DNA of 33,633 nucleotides from UBA7332 sp051648105 (GTDB taxonomy: Bacteria; Bacteroidota; Bacteroidia; Bacteroidales; UBA7332): positions 1 to 33,633 of the forward strand of contig JBOFEN010000040.1 of assembly GCA_051648105.1 (NCBI GenBank). The letters are read 5' to 3'. Below are positions 1 to 8,438 of this stretch, piece by piece. The translations under genes were made by a program, and so were the position numbers. The notes below the pieces were generated by a model. That model saw only the letters and a list, made by a program, of their open reading frames with translations. It was not told where the DNA came from and made no database searches. Within the stretch, counting starts at the first letter, position 1, and the number at the start of each line of letters is the position of its first letter.

Positions 1-491
1 TATGAATAAGCACGAAGGAATCTAACCTCACCCTTATAAATCTCAATTTTAGCCTTATCTGCTGCCGATGCATAAGCCGAATACTTATCTAGAGCCTCAA
101 TAGCCAAGTTTGAAGACATAACAATTCTATATAGCCCCTTCCAAGTTTCATTATTTACCCAAAATGTTGGAACTGAAGTATAGTTAAAGTTATGAAGATC
201 CCTAAATTCTGCTTGGTCGTTCAACGCACCACCTTTTTCAGTATCATCACCTCTTACTGCGATAAAACCTAATGATCCCCATGCAGTAAATCTCTGTCCA
301 GCCAGACCATAAATACCAACAACCTGCTTATATGCATTTGAAGTTATCGTATAGTCAGTATCATCTACTGGAAGCTGATTCTCTGGCATCTTATCCAAAT
401 AGTCAGAGCAGCTCCCTAGAGTTAGTATTGATCCAGCAAATAGTGCTGTAATCCAAAATATTTTAGCTCTATTTTTCATCTTAATATTCAT
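1..491 (-). CDS. SusD/RagB-family nutrient-binding outer-membrane lipoprotein (partial, C-terminus beyond window)
   Basis: Partial gene: about 163 N-terminal residues are in the window and the frame runs off the left edge. The protein starts MNIKMKNRAKIFW and has a hydrophobic signal ending in a lipobox (TLGSC), so it should be a lipoprotein with mature Cys near residue 26. Next come a Lys-Met-Pro-Glu segment typical of the SusD N-terminus (CSDYLDKMPENQLP), a YGL segment, and the helical stretch ending EVRFLRAYS, which matches the SusD signature FLRAxxY. SusD proteins sit on top of the SusC transporter and capture glycans or other ligands at the cell surface. Only 8 bp separate it from the susC-like gene upstream, so the two are surely co-transcribed. 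The substrate cannot be inferred. Family assignment is firm despite truncation. Confidence 0.9.
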   Translation of the reverse strand, partial: MNIKMKNRAKIFWITALFAGSILTLGSCSDYLDKMPENQLPVDDTDYTITSNAYKQVVGIYGLAGQRFTAWGSLGFIAVRGDDTEKGGALNDQAEFRDLHNFNYTSVPTFWVNNETWKGLYRIVMSSNLAIEALDKYSAYASAADKAKIEIYKGEVRFLRAYS

Positions 492-499
492 TTAGTAGG

Positions 500-3400
500 T
501 TAGTAGGTTAGCTTAACACCCAAAGTGTAGTTTGATGCCATTGGGTAGGTCTGTGTATCAAATCCGCTGGTAATCTCAGGTGTAAATCCATTATACTTGA
601 AGAATGTGAATGGACGGTCTGCTGATGCATATACCCTTAGAGAAACACCTTTCTTATCTTTAGGACCAATATGGTTAAAAGTATAACCTAACTGAATGTT
701 CTGAATTCTGAAGTAGTTTCCACTTTCAACAAGGAAAGAACTGAAGTTTGAGATATTCCAAGGCTTATCAAGACCCGAAGCTGAAGGATACTTATTTGAT
801 GTACCCTCACCTTGCCATCTATTCTCTACTAGATCAGCATCATAGTTCATATAGCTATCAAAACGACGAACACCTCTCTTTTGGTTAACAATCTTGTTAC
901 CTGCTACACCTAACATTGAAAGAGAGAAGTCAAAGTTCTTATAGCTCATACCCATGTTAAATCCATAAGTGAATTTAGGAAGGTTAGAACCTAATATCTG
1001 GCGGTCTTTTGAGTCAATAACACCATCACCATTTAGATCTTCATAGATCAAATCACCAGGCTCTAAACCAGAGTGGTTTTTAGAGATTGGGTCAGCATCA
1101 ATTTGAGCTTGGTTTTGGTATACACCAACTACTTTATAACCATAAAATGAGTTTATAGGCTCACCTGGCATAATGATTGTACGGAACTCAGCTGAACCAG
1201 TCAATAGATAAGGAACATTTCCTTTAAGAGAAACAACCTCATTCTTCAAAGTTGACAAGTTAGCACCAATACTATAATTGAAATCGCTTCCGATTTTATC
1301 ACTCCATGTAAGGTTAAGTTCCAAACCACTGTTACGAATTTTACCAGCATTTGCAGGCACCATCTCTCCAGTGATCGGTTGCGGTGTACTTACTACAGCA
1401 TTGTTTGTAGTACGAGTATAATAGTCTGCATCCAATTTCAATCTTGAATCAAGCATATGTGCTTCAAGACCTACGTTAGTTTCACTAACAACCTCCCACT
1501 GCAACCAGCTAAAAGTATTCTCATTAATGATACCTGGGTTGATTACATCACCAAAAGCACCATTCTGATTGTTTACTCCTGCAAAACCTGCACTAGCAGC
1601 AATCTTATCATTACCTAGTTTACCCCAGCTTGCACGCATTTTAAGGAAATCAAAGAACTTCTGATTTCTCATAAATGCCTCCTCACTAGCAACCCATCCT
1701 AAACCAACTGAAGGGAAATAACCCCACTTCTCATTATACTTCGAGCTACCATCAGCACGCATTGTCAATGCAAGAAGGTAACGGCTATCATAATTATACG
1801 TTACACGCCCAAAGAAAGATAGGCCTCTGTATGTTGTACCATTATCATATCCTCTTGCAGAGTTAGAATCTCCTTTGTCAATATATCCATATTCAGGTTC
1901 TCCACCAGGAACATCCTGAGCAGTAGCTCTAAGGAATCTATAGTTCTCCTCTCTTACAGAGTTACCCAATAGAGCTGTCATATTATGCTTACCAAAACTA
2001 TCTGTGTAAGTTAAGATATTATCGATAATATGATTGAAATAGTAATTATCTGCTTTATCTAGGAAAGAGATCTCCTGTTTTTGAGTTGTTCCTACCACAT
2101 ATGTTGGAGTATATGAATAGTAACGATCTAGACTTATATCTTGACTGTATGTAGTCTTGAATGAAAGTTTTGATGGAATAAAAGATATCTCAGCATATAC
2201 TGAAGGCATAATCTGAAGAATCTCATTCTGCGATGTTTGGTAGTGAGCCATAGCAACAGGGTTAGCATAATAACCATTGGTTAGGTTGATATCTGCCAAA
2301 CTTGCATATTTAGGACCCGTTGCCAAAGCATTGTTCTCATCATATACAGGAACGATAGATGGTGCAATGAAAGCTTTGAACCAAGCATCATTACTACCAG
2401 AGTGTTTAGTCGATTTTGTTAGTACAATGTTTGTTCCAACTTTCAACCAATCAAACGGTTTGTAGTCACCTTTTGTACGCATAGTGAATCTTTCAAAATC
2501 AGAATTTTCACTAAGAATACCCTCCTGTGTCAAATAACTTAAACCTACAGAGTAAGCCGCTTTTTCTGTACCACCACTCAAGTCAACGCTATGGTTTTGC
2601 ATGAAAGCATTTTGACTTAACTCATCGTACCAATCAGTATTAGTTGTTGGATTTGTACCTTCTCCACCCCAAAGTTGAGCTGCTTTTCTAAGTACATCAA
2701 GGCTACCTGCATCACCCTTCTCCTGTAGCATTTCAGTATACTGTCTACCAGATGCCATCTTAAGCATGTTGGTTGGATTTTGAATACCTACATATCCATT
2801 ATAAGTTAATGTTGCATCTCTGTTAAAGCTTCCTTTTTTGGTTGTAATAAGAATAACACCATTCGCAGCTCTAACACCATAGATAGCAGCTGCAGAGGCA
2901 TCCTTTAGTACAGACATATCCTCAATATCTGAAGGATTCAAGAAGTTGATATTGTCATAAAACATTCCATCAACAACATATAGTGGTCCTTCGTTTGTAA
3001 AAGAGCCCACACCACGGATACGAACAGTTGGTCCAGCACCTGGTTCTCCACTATTTACAATCTGTACACCAGGCACTTTACCTTGGATAGCCTGCATTGC
3101 ATTAGATGAAGACAATTTATTTATCTCATCTGATTTAATAGAAGTAATAGGTGAGGTAAGGTCCTTTGCTTTACTTGTACCATAACCCACAACAACAACC
3201 TCATTAAGAGCTTGAGTATCCTCAGAAATAAATACATTAATTACCTTACGTCCATTAACAGGTTCTTCAACACTCTTCATCCCAACATATGAGAATACAA
3301 GAACCGCATCACTAGGTACATTCTCCAAAGAATAATCACCATCATAAGAGGTTATAGTTCCTTGACTTGTTCCCTTAATCAACACACTAACCCCAATCGC

Positions 3401-3517
3401 TGGCAGATTAGTTCCTGACTCAGTAACTATTCCTGAGACAGTTAAGCTCTTCTGCGCAAACATAATAGTTGCTGACATGAATAGAGCTAGAAATAGCAAA
3501 AGTTTGGTTTTCATCAT
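500..3517 (-). CDS. SusC/RagA-family TonB-dependent outer-membrane transporter
   Basis: A 1005-residue protein, the usual length for SusC-like transporters. Residues 1-22 form a signal peptide (MMKTKLLLFLALFMSATIMFAQ). It is followed by a carboxypeptidase-regulatory-like domain (about 25-105, with SGIVTESGTNLPAIGVSVLIKG), then a SusC signature around residues 107-115 (EVVVVGYG), the plug domain with VRIRGVGSF and PLYVVDG, and a long 22-strand barrel ending in a terminal aromatic-rich strand (TLGVKLTY). It imports ligand across the outer membrane using TonB energy, with the SusD partner encoded 8 bp downstream. A lyase-like gene lies upstream on the same strand, which suggests a polysaccharide or glycosaminoglycan-like substrate. 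The 151-bp gap to that gene may hold a promoter, but I found no exact TAnnTTTG element there. The start could be either of the first two Met codons. Confidence 0.95.
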   Translation of the reverse strand: MMKTKLLLFLALFMSATIMFAQKSLTVSGIVTESGTNLPAIGVSVLIKGTSQGTITSYDGDYSLENVPSDAVLVFSYVGMKSVEEPVNGRKVINVFISEDTQALNEVVVVGYGTSKAKDLTSPITSIKSDEINKLSSSNAMQAIQGKVPGVQIVNSGEPGAGPTVRIRGVGSFTNEGPLYVVDGMFYDNINFLNPSDIEDMSVLKDASAAAIYGVRAANGVILITTKKGSFNRDATLTYNGYVGIQNPTNMLKMASGRQYTEMLQEKGDAGSLDVLRKAAQLWGGEGTNPTTNTDWYDELSQNAFMQNHSVDLSGGTEKAAYSVGLSYLTQEGILSENSDFERFTMRTKGDYKPFDWLKVGTNIVLTKSTKHSGSNDAWFKAFIAPSIVPVYDENNALATGPKYASLADINLTNGYYANPVAMAHYQTSQNEILQIMPSVYAEISFIPSKLSFKTTYSQDISLDRYYSYTPTYVVGTTQKQEISFLDKADNYYFNHIIDNILTYTDSFGKHNMTALLGNSVREENYRFLRATAQDVPGGEPEYGYIDKGDSNSARGYDNGTTYRGLSFFGRVTYNYDSRYLLALTMRADGSSKYNEKWGYFPSVGLGWVASEEAFMRNQKFFDFLKMRASWGKLGNDKIAASAGFAGVNNQNGAFGDVINPGIINENTFSWLQWEVVSETNVGLEAHMLDSRLKLDADYYTRTTNNAVVSTPQPITGEMVPANAGKIRNSGLELNLTWSDKIGSDFNYSIGANLSTLKNEVVSLKGNVPYLLTGSAEFRTIIMPGEPINSFYGYKVVGVYQNQAQIDADPISKNHSGLEPGDLIYEDLNGDGVIDSKDRQILGSNLPKFTYGFNMGMSYKNFDFSLSMLGVAGNKIVNQKRGVRRFDSYMNYDADLVENRWQGEGTSNKYPSASGLDKPWNISNFSSFLVESGNYFRIQNIQLGYTFNHIGPKDKKGVSLRVYASADRPFTFFKYNGFTPEITSGFDTQTYPMASNYTLGVKLTY

Positions 3518-3668
3518 CGTCTTTTTAATAAGGAAAAAAAATACACATTATATTTAGAATTATTGTTTAGGTTCTACTTTTAGACAGATATAGAACATAA
3601 TATTAAAGTGTTATGTTCACATTATGATAATGATTTAATCTTATATATTTTAGCCCATTAGGCAGTAA

Positions 3669-6401
3669 TTACTTAAGCTTAACTACCCCATTCTCAACTA
3701 CTGGAACGATAAAAGTATCCCTCGATCTTCTTTTCATTGTAAGTCTCTTTTTAGAACCAGCTCTTTCAATCTGAGGATTCTTTTTACCTCCCCTTGCATA
3801 TGGGGAATATTTAACCTCTAGCTGTTGATTGGTAGTAACAATAAACCCATCAGATGTAAGCTCAATAGAGAAGTTTGCATTAGCATCCTTGGCTGTAAAG
3901 GTATAGTCACCAAAACCCATTACTTTGCCCTTTGACATCTCCATTCTAATCAATTTGCCCTCCTGCTTAATAAGAAGACCAAAATAACCACTAAAGCTCC
4001 ATCCATTATCCTTAAATAATGCAATAGGCTCTGGGGATTGAAACACATAATGTTCTATTTTATTCTCTAACGAAACCCTCAGAGCTGTAACCCTATTTTT
4101 AATATCTGGTTTTTCCCATTCTGCTGCCAAAACATACGGTTTATCTTTTGGAGAATAAGCCTCCATAAGTGCAGTAAAAGGTCTATACCAAGCCTCGCCC
4201 TCTTGCCTAACTAATATTGTAGGTGTAGGTTTAAGATTATAAGGCGCGTGAGCTGTTATTGATCTTGGTGAAGTTCCTATATAGTAGTTCTTCGATGCAT
4301 TTGAGACAAAAAGAGTATTAACCACTAAAGGATTGCTCTCAGCATCATTCAAGTAAAATTGAGCTACAACACCTTTAGATCGTTTACCTGTAGATTTAGT
4401 ATTTTCAATAAAACGAATACCAGGAAAATCTGGCTCTACAGTAAATGGTGATGAATCGATCAAATTGATAGAGGTTCCACTATGATCTAATAGAGCTACT
4501 GAATCACCTATATTATGGTAGATATAGTCATTCATTAACCTATTATTAGACCTGAAAATATCAACAAAATAACCTGTAGAGTCACTCGTTCTAATATAGG
4601 CTACTGTTCTCTCTTGATTTGTCTTGGTATACCTCTCAGTATATCTACCACTTACAAATCCAGATGATTCTGTTAACCCTGTGGCTGTACGATCAATATT
4701 ACCAATACTCTTAGCTGCATCACCTCCCTTAAAAAGCTTATCTGGACTTGCACTCCCTGCTGGAACTACAGTATTATGAGCAGCCCACTGTGAGTAGTAG
4801 TCAATATGCATAGGATGATATAAATCGCGTAATGTACCTGGGTCACTTCCCAACATCACCCCCCTATCATACAGCTCCATAGATAATCCATCAGCATGAT
4901 TATTAGTGAAAGTTCCACCTTGAAGGGTTATCATCTGATCTTTATTCGGATTCATTCCACTTCTTACAAAATAATTCCTTGCATAATCAACAGCTCCACT
5001 ATTTTGCCATTTAAATGGGGTTGCCTTATCCTTATCAATATCTTCATTAATAAGCAGAATCCCCCAGAGACCAGATTTATCTAGATCAAAATATTCACGC
5101 AGTGCTAATTTACGTAATGCATCTACTGCTCCATTATACTCATTTCCACCTGCTCTCCTATTTATCGCTATTGATAGCTCTATTATTAAAGGATCAATCT
5201 TTTCACGCCCCGTATCACCAAATGCTGGCAAATTTAGATTCGGGAATGAGTTTTGCAACATTTGTGTATATGTATCTCTCAACTGAGGATATTTGCCAAG
5301 AATTGGATAACCGTTCAATTCACATGCATACATTGCTGTTAGCAACTGAGGTAGTATTTCATTCTGTATCTTTGATGGTGATTTAAGATACCCCTGATTC
5401 GTGAACTTCTGTGCAACAATACTCTTCAATGAAAGATGCCCATACTGCTTATCTATTATAGTATCCTTATCTAAAAAATAATCGATATAGTTTGCCTGCT
5501 TTGTTCTATCATCAATATTTAATGCAGCAAAAAGAAGTGTCGAACTAATCCTTACAGATGAGTTACTTGTAATTAATCCTTTATGAATAATATTATCTGC
5601 AATCTTTTCAAATACAGGCTGATAAGGTGCTACTTCATATCTATTTTCAACTAAAAAATCGTGAATAAAATCATAAGTTAATAGCAAGTCATTATAACAA
5701 GAATCATCATCTGAATCAACACTAAACACACCTCCTAAATTACCGTTAACTGTAGGATTCTGAACCAAAGCAGCTTTCATCCACTGATCTAGAATATCTG
5801 CTGCTAAAAATCCATACTCCTCCTCATTAGTAATCCAATATATAAATGCAGCCTTTAGTGCTAAGGAATTAATACGCCCATTAATAATTGCATCTAACTC
5901 CATAGGTCTCATTCTTACATAATCACCACTAAGGGGGTGGCGAACTCTAATCAATGAGTCTTGATCGTAAGGAAACAACTCTTCTATCGAAGGCAAATCA
6001 CACTCAAATCCAAGACTATCTGTAGGATAACCCTTCTCCACATATCTAATTGTGGGCAATGATGCATCACCAATCAAATCAATAATTGAACGACCATCCT
6101 CATCTACAATTGCATCGGTATATCTATGGCCCTGACGCCAATTCATCCTATATTTTGATGTTAGAACTGCAGGGTCATACTCCATTGTCATATAATAACG
6201 ACTAACAAAAGGCCACAACTCACTTTTTAGATCCTCTAGTGAATTGTAAGCCCAACTATTTGTCTCGATTTTCTTAATAATCGAATCTCTCTCCTCTGCC
6301 CTAACCAATATCCTCGGATGGTTTGCCGAAGATATTAATGAACTATTAGGTAATATAGAACCAATAGTAAGCAAATATATTGTAAAAAGTAGTTTCTTCA
6401 T
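3669..6401 (-). CDS. Heparinase II/III-like polysaccharide lyase (secreted)
   Basis: About 910 residues from the start I prefer, the Met at 6401. It gives an immediate signal peptide (MKKLLFTIYLLTIGSILP), whereas the frame can be read 12 codons further to 6437 with a poor, charged leader. The N-terminal half (HPRILVRAEERDSI onward, to about 450) is helical, as expected of the alpha/alpha toroid of these lyases. The second half has the heparinase II/III hallmark: GGTFTNNHADGLSMELYDRG with the catalytic-type His, then LGSDPGTL, and a Tyr/His segment HIDYYSQWAAHNTVV. Beta-rich C-terminal sequence follows. Family members cleave uronic-acid-containing glycans such as heparin or alginate by beta-elimination, but the specific polysaccharide-lyase subfamily is not clear. 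Next to SusCD it looks like the degradative enzyme of a utilisation locus. No lipobox is seen, so it is probably periplasmic. Confidence 0.82.
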   Translation of the reverse strand: MKKLLFTIYLLTIGSILPNSSLISSANHPRILVRAEERDSIIKKIETNSWAYNSLEDLKSELWPFVSRYYMTMEYDPAVLTSKYRMNWRQGHRYTDAIVDEDGRSIIDLIGDASLPTIRYVEKGYPTDSLGFECDLPSIEELFPYDQDSLIRVRHPLSGDYVRMRPMELDAIINGRINSLALKAAFIYWITNEEEYGFLAADILDQWMKAALVQNPTVNGNLGGVFSVDSDDDSCYNDLLLTYDFIHDFLVENRYEVAPYQPVFEKIADNIIHKGLITSNSSVRISSTLLFAALNIDDRTKQANYIDYFLDKDTIIDKQYGHLSLKSIVAQKFTNQGYLKSPSKIQNEILPQLLTAMYACELNGYPILGKYPQLRDTYTQMLQNSFPNLNLPAFGDTGREKIDPLIIELSIAINRRAGGNEYNGAVDALRKLALREYFDLDKSGLWGILLINEDIDKDKATPFKWQNSGAVDYARNYFVRSGMNPNKDQMITLQGGTFTNNHADGLSMELYDRGVMLGSDPGTLRDLYHPMHIDYYSQWAAHNTVVPAGSASPDKLFKGGDAAKSIGNIDRTATGLTESSGFVSGRYTERYTKTNQERTVAYIRTSDSTGYFVDIFRSNNRLMNDYIYHNIGDSVALLDHSGTSINLIDSSPFTVEPDFPGIRFIENTKSTGKRSKGVVAQFYLNDAESNPLVVNTLFVSNASKNYYIGTSPRSITAHAPYNLKPTPTILVRQEGEAWYRPFTALMEAYSPKDKPYVLAAEWEKPDIKNRVTALRVSLENKIEHYVFQSPEPIALFKDNGWSFSGYFGLLIKQEGKLIRMEMSKGKVMGFGDYTFTAKDANANFSIELTSDGFIVTTNQQLEVKYSPYARGGKKNPQIERAGSKKRLTMKRRSRDTFIVPVVENGVVKLK

Positions 6402-6576
6402 TCTAATTGTAGATAGTCTACATTTTGTTTTTAGCATGCGAATATAGGCAATTTAGAGCTACTAATGTATCAGCAACTCTAGCATTTTGATATTTTAAAT
6501 AAGAGAACTGAGAAATAAATCATTGATACACTTACTTTTTTATCAACAAAAACAACCACGTTGATATTATAATAGT

Positions 6577-6584
6577 TATATTTG
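6577..6584 (+). promoter_or_regulatory. Bacteroidota -7 promoter element for the OMP gene
   Basis: The sequence TATATTTG matches the Bacteroidota -7 consensus TAnnTTTG and lies 46 nt before the ATG at 6631. A TTG at 6561-6563 is closer (13 bp) than the usual roughly 19-21 bp spacing, so the -33 part is doubtful. Confidence 0.45.
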
Positions 6585-6630
6585 CAAAAAAAAACAAAGA
6601 TCATAGGCAACACTTTTAAAACATTAAAGC

Positions 6631-7212
6631 ATGAAACATCTATTAATTGCTATCATTGCCATCATTTCTGCCTCTACAATTCAGGCTGGCAATAAGATAA
6701 ACGTAGGGCCCAAAGCTGGTTTATTAGTATCCTCAATGACAAATGCAGGTGATGCAAGTCCTAGAATATCGGGATATTTCGGGCTTTTCTTAAGCTATAA
6801 ATTCAATGAAACACTTTCTATACAACCCGAACTGCTCTACACTATGCAAGGAGTTAAAGAGGACCAACTAGGGGTTGAAGCAAAACTAAACCTTGATTAT
6901 CTTCAAATCCCTATAATGTTAAAATTAAACTTAGTAAAAGATCTACACCTTGAAGTAGGTCCTCAAATAGGTTTTAACACAAATTCAAAAGTAAAAGGAA
7001 GCATGGATGGCATCGAAGCCTCTGTTGACGTGAAGGATATGATAAATACTGTAGACTTTAGCTTTGCTGTGGGATTTGGATACGACTTCCCTATTGGGCT
7101 AACTGCAAATATGAGATATAATGCCGGACTAACAAATGTCTTCAAAGATATCGACAACGAAGATAACAGCAAACATATGCTATTTTCTCTTGGATTAGGT
7201 TGGAGATTCTAG
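6631..7212 (+). CDS. Outer-membrane beta-barrel protein (porin-family, OMP_b-brl type)
   Basis: A 193-residue protein with an N-terminal signal peptide (MKHLLIAIIAIISASTIQAG, cleavage near residue 19-20). Alternating hydrophobic strands follow, typical of small eight-stranded barrels: GPKAGLLVSSM, GYFGLFLSYKF, LSIQPELLYTMQG, YLQIPIMLKLNL, LHLEVGPQIGFN. It ends in the expected final strand with a terminal aromatic (SLGLGWRF). This pattern (early GPKAG, central QPELLY..G, YLQIP..LK) is that of the Bacteroidota PorT-like/OMP_b-brl family. The function of such proteins is usually unknown. It is a single gene: a strong terminator immediately follows the stop and a promoter-like element precedes it. 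A convergent epimerase gene lies downstream. Confidence 0.82.
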   Translation: MKHLLIAIIAIISASTIQAGNKINVGPKAGLLVSSMTNAGDASPRISGYFGLFLSYKFNETLSIQPELLYTMQGVKEDQLGVEAKLNLDYLQIPIMLKLNLVKDLHLEVGPQIGFNTNSKVKGSMDGIEASVDVKDMINTVDFSFAVGFGYDFPIGLTANMRYNAGLTNVFKDIDNEDNSKHMLFSLGLGWRF

Positions 7213-7221
7213 AAATATGAG

Positions 7222-7280
7222 ATATAATAAAGATGGGGAATAAACATAAATAGTATGTTTATTCCCCATCTTTATTATAT
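7222..7280. terminator. Bidirectional terminator hairpin between convergent genes
   Basis: Two perfectly complementary 27-nt arms (7222-7248 and 7254-7280) flank a 5-nt loop. The stem core is GATGGGGAATAAACAT, with A/T-rich bases that provide a U-rich end on either strand. The right arm overlaps the last bases of the minus-strand epimerase gene (stop at 7275-7277). It serves both the OMP gene and the epimerase gene. Confidence 0.85.
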
Positions 7281-8300
7281 AGGCAAAGCTCCAATTCCTG
7301 GAAGTTCTGATAATACTATATTTCCATTAATAACCCTCACACCATCAAAACAGTCATTTGATATAAGCTCATTGCCATCAAGATCTGCCCAATCACATGC
7401 TGGCGAAAGTTGAGCTGCTGCAGATATAGCACAAGAACTCTCTGTCATACAACCAATCATAACATTCATATCAAATGATCTGGCTAAATTAACCATCCTG
7501 TGTGCCTCTCGCATACCAGTGCACTTCATCAGCTTTATGTTTACTCCTGAAAAAACACCCTTTAATCTCTCTAGATCAGACAAACGCTGAAGAGACTCAT
7601 CTGCAACTATAGGCAAACAACTATGCTGCGTCAACCAAGCTATAGACTCAACCTCACTCTTTGGCATAGGTTGTTCAATGAAGCTTACACCCTGATGAGA
7701 TAACCATTGAACCATATCCAAAGCCTCGTACTTATCTTTCCAGCCCTGATTGGCATCAACACAAATAGGCTTATTCGATACAGATCGAATAGTCTCTATC
7801 AACACTCTATCATTATCACCCCCCAATTTGACCTTCAAAATATCAAAAGGAGCCTCCAATGTCTTTTTCCTTACAACCTCAGGAGTATCCATTCCAATAG
7901 TGTAAGATGTTTTAGGTGCACGCTTAGGGTTTAATCCCCATATTCTATACCAAGGAGCCCCCAACATCTTACCAACAAGATCATGAAGAGCAATATCCAC
8001 AGAAGCCTTGGCTGCACAATTCCCAGCCTCCAAAGAGTCTACATATGTAAGTATATCCTCCAAAAGAAATGGGGAGGAGAAGCGATCTAATTTAACTCTC
8101 GAAAGAAAAGCCATACAACTACTTTGAGTTTCTCCCAAATAAGGTGGCATACTGGCCTCTCCATAACCAACATATCCGTCATACTCAATTTTGGTCATTA
8201 CAGCTGGAGTCATAACTCTAGTGCTTCCTGCAATAGTAAATGTATGCTTCAAAAGAAGATCGTATGGAGCAAAGGTGAGCTTAATCTGTTTTGTTAACAT
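7275..8300 (-). CDS. Dipeptide epimerase (L-Ala-D/L-Glu epimerase), enolase superfamily
   Basis: A 341-residue member of the muconate-lactonizing subgroup of the enolase superfamily. The N-terminal capping domain (about 1-125) is followed by a (beta/alpha)7 barrel. Catalytic residues are visible: K156 and K158 in the KVKLG motif, metal ligands D182 (VDANQGW), E209 (IEQPM) and D234 (ADES), the second-face base K256 (NIKLMKC), and the dipeptide-binding DLDG at 306-309 that marks L-Ala-D/L-Glu epimerases. The enzyme epimerises L-Ala-D-Glu released from murein to L-Ala-L-Glu so that it can be used as a nutrient, in the cytosol. It is a single gene convergent with the OMP gene and divergent from dnaX. 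The start is supported by a promoter-like element 25 nt upstream. Substrate specificity for other dipeptides cannot be excluded. Confidence 0.88.
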   Translation of the reverse strand: MLTKQIKLTFAPYDLLLKHTFTIAGSTRVMTPAVMTKIEYDGYVGYGEASMPPYLGETQSSCMAFLSRVKLDRFSSPFLLEDILTYVDSLEAGNCAAKASVDIALHDLVGKMLGAPWYRIWGLNPKRAPKTSYTIGMDTPEVVRKKTLEAPFDILKVKLGGDNDRVLIETIRSVSNKPICVDANQGWKDKYEALDMVQWLSHQGVSFIEQPMPKSEVESIAWLTQHSCLPIVADESLQRLSDLERLKGVFSGVNIKLMKCTGMREAHRMVNLARSFDMNVMIGCMTESSCAISAAAQLSPACDWADLDGNELISNDCFDGVRVINGNIVLSELPGIGALPI

Positions 8301-8324
8301 CTAATATTTTGTTGAATGTATCTA

Positions 8325-8332
8325 CAAAAGTA
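8325..8332 (-). promoter_or_regulatory. -7 promoter element for the epimerase gene
   Basis: Read on the minus strand this is TACTTTTG, an exact TAnnTTTG match, 24 nt from the start codon at 8300. No TTG at the expected -33 distance was found. Confidence 0.45.
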
Positions 8333-8383
8333 CAATAATACCTTTTTTTACCCTATCTAATCAAATAGTATTGACGAATTATG

Positions 8384-8391
8384 TACATTTG
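8384..8391 (+). promoter_or_regulatory. -7 promoter element for dnaX
   Basis: TACATTTG matches TAnnTTTG and lies 47 nt before the dnaX ATG at 8439. A TTGACG at 8371-8376 is close by, but at shorter than normal spacing. Confidence 0.5.
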
Positions 8392-8438
8392 TAGTTATTC
8401 AGAAACGAGCAACACGATAAATTGCGTAAAAAACATAA

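Noticed and set aside
2277..2465. Short frames opposite or overlapping large genes, such as this one inside susC, and others inside the lyase, dnaX, uvrA and murF
   Set aside because: They lie in the shadow of clear long genes with family motifs and show no independent start or protein signature.
3518..3668. Promoter for susC
   Set aside because: No exact TAnnTTTG on the minus strand was found in this gap, so none is annotated, though expression from the lyase promoter or an unrecognised promoter is possible.
6437..6437. Lyase start at 6437
   Set aside because: It would add 12 charged residues before a good signal peptide; the Met at 6401 is preferred.
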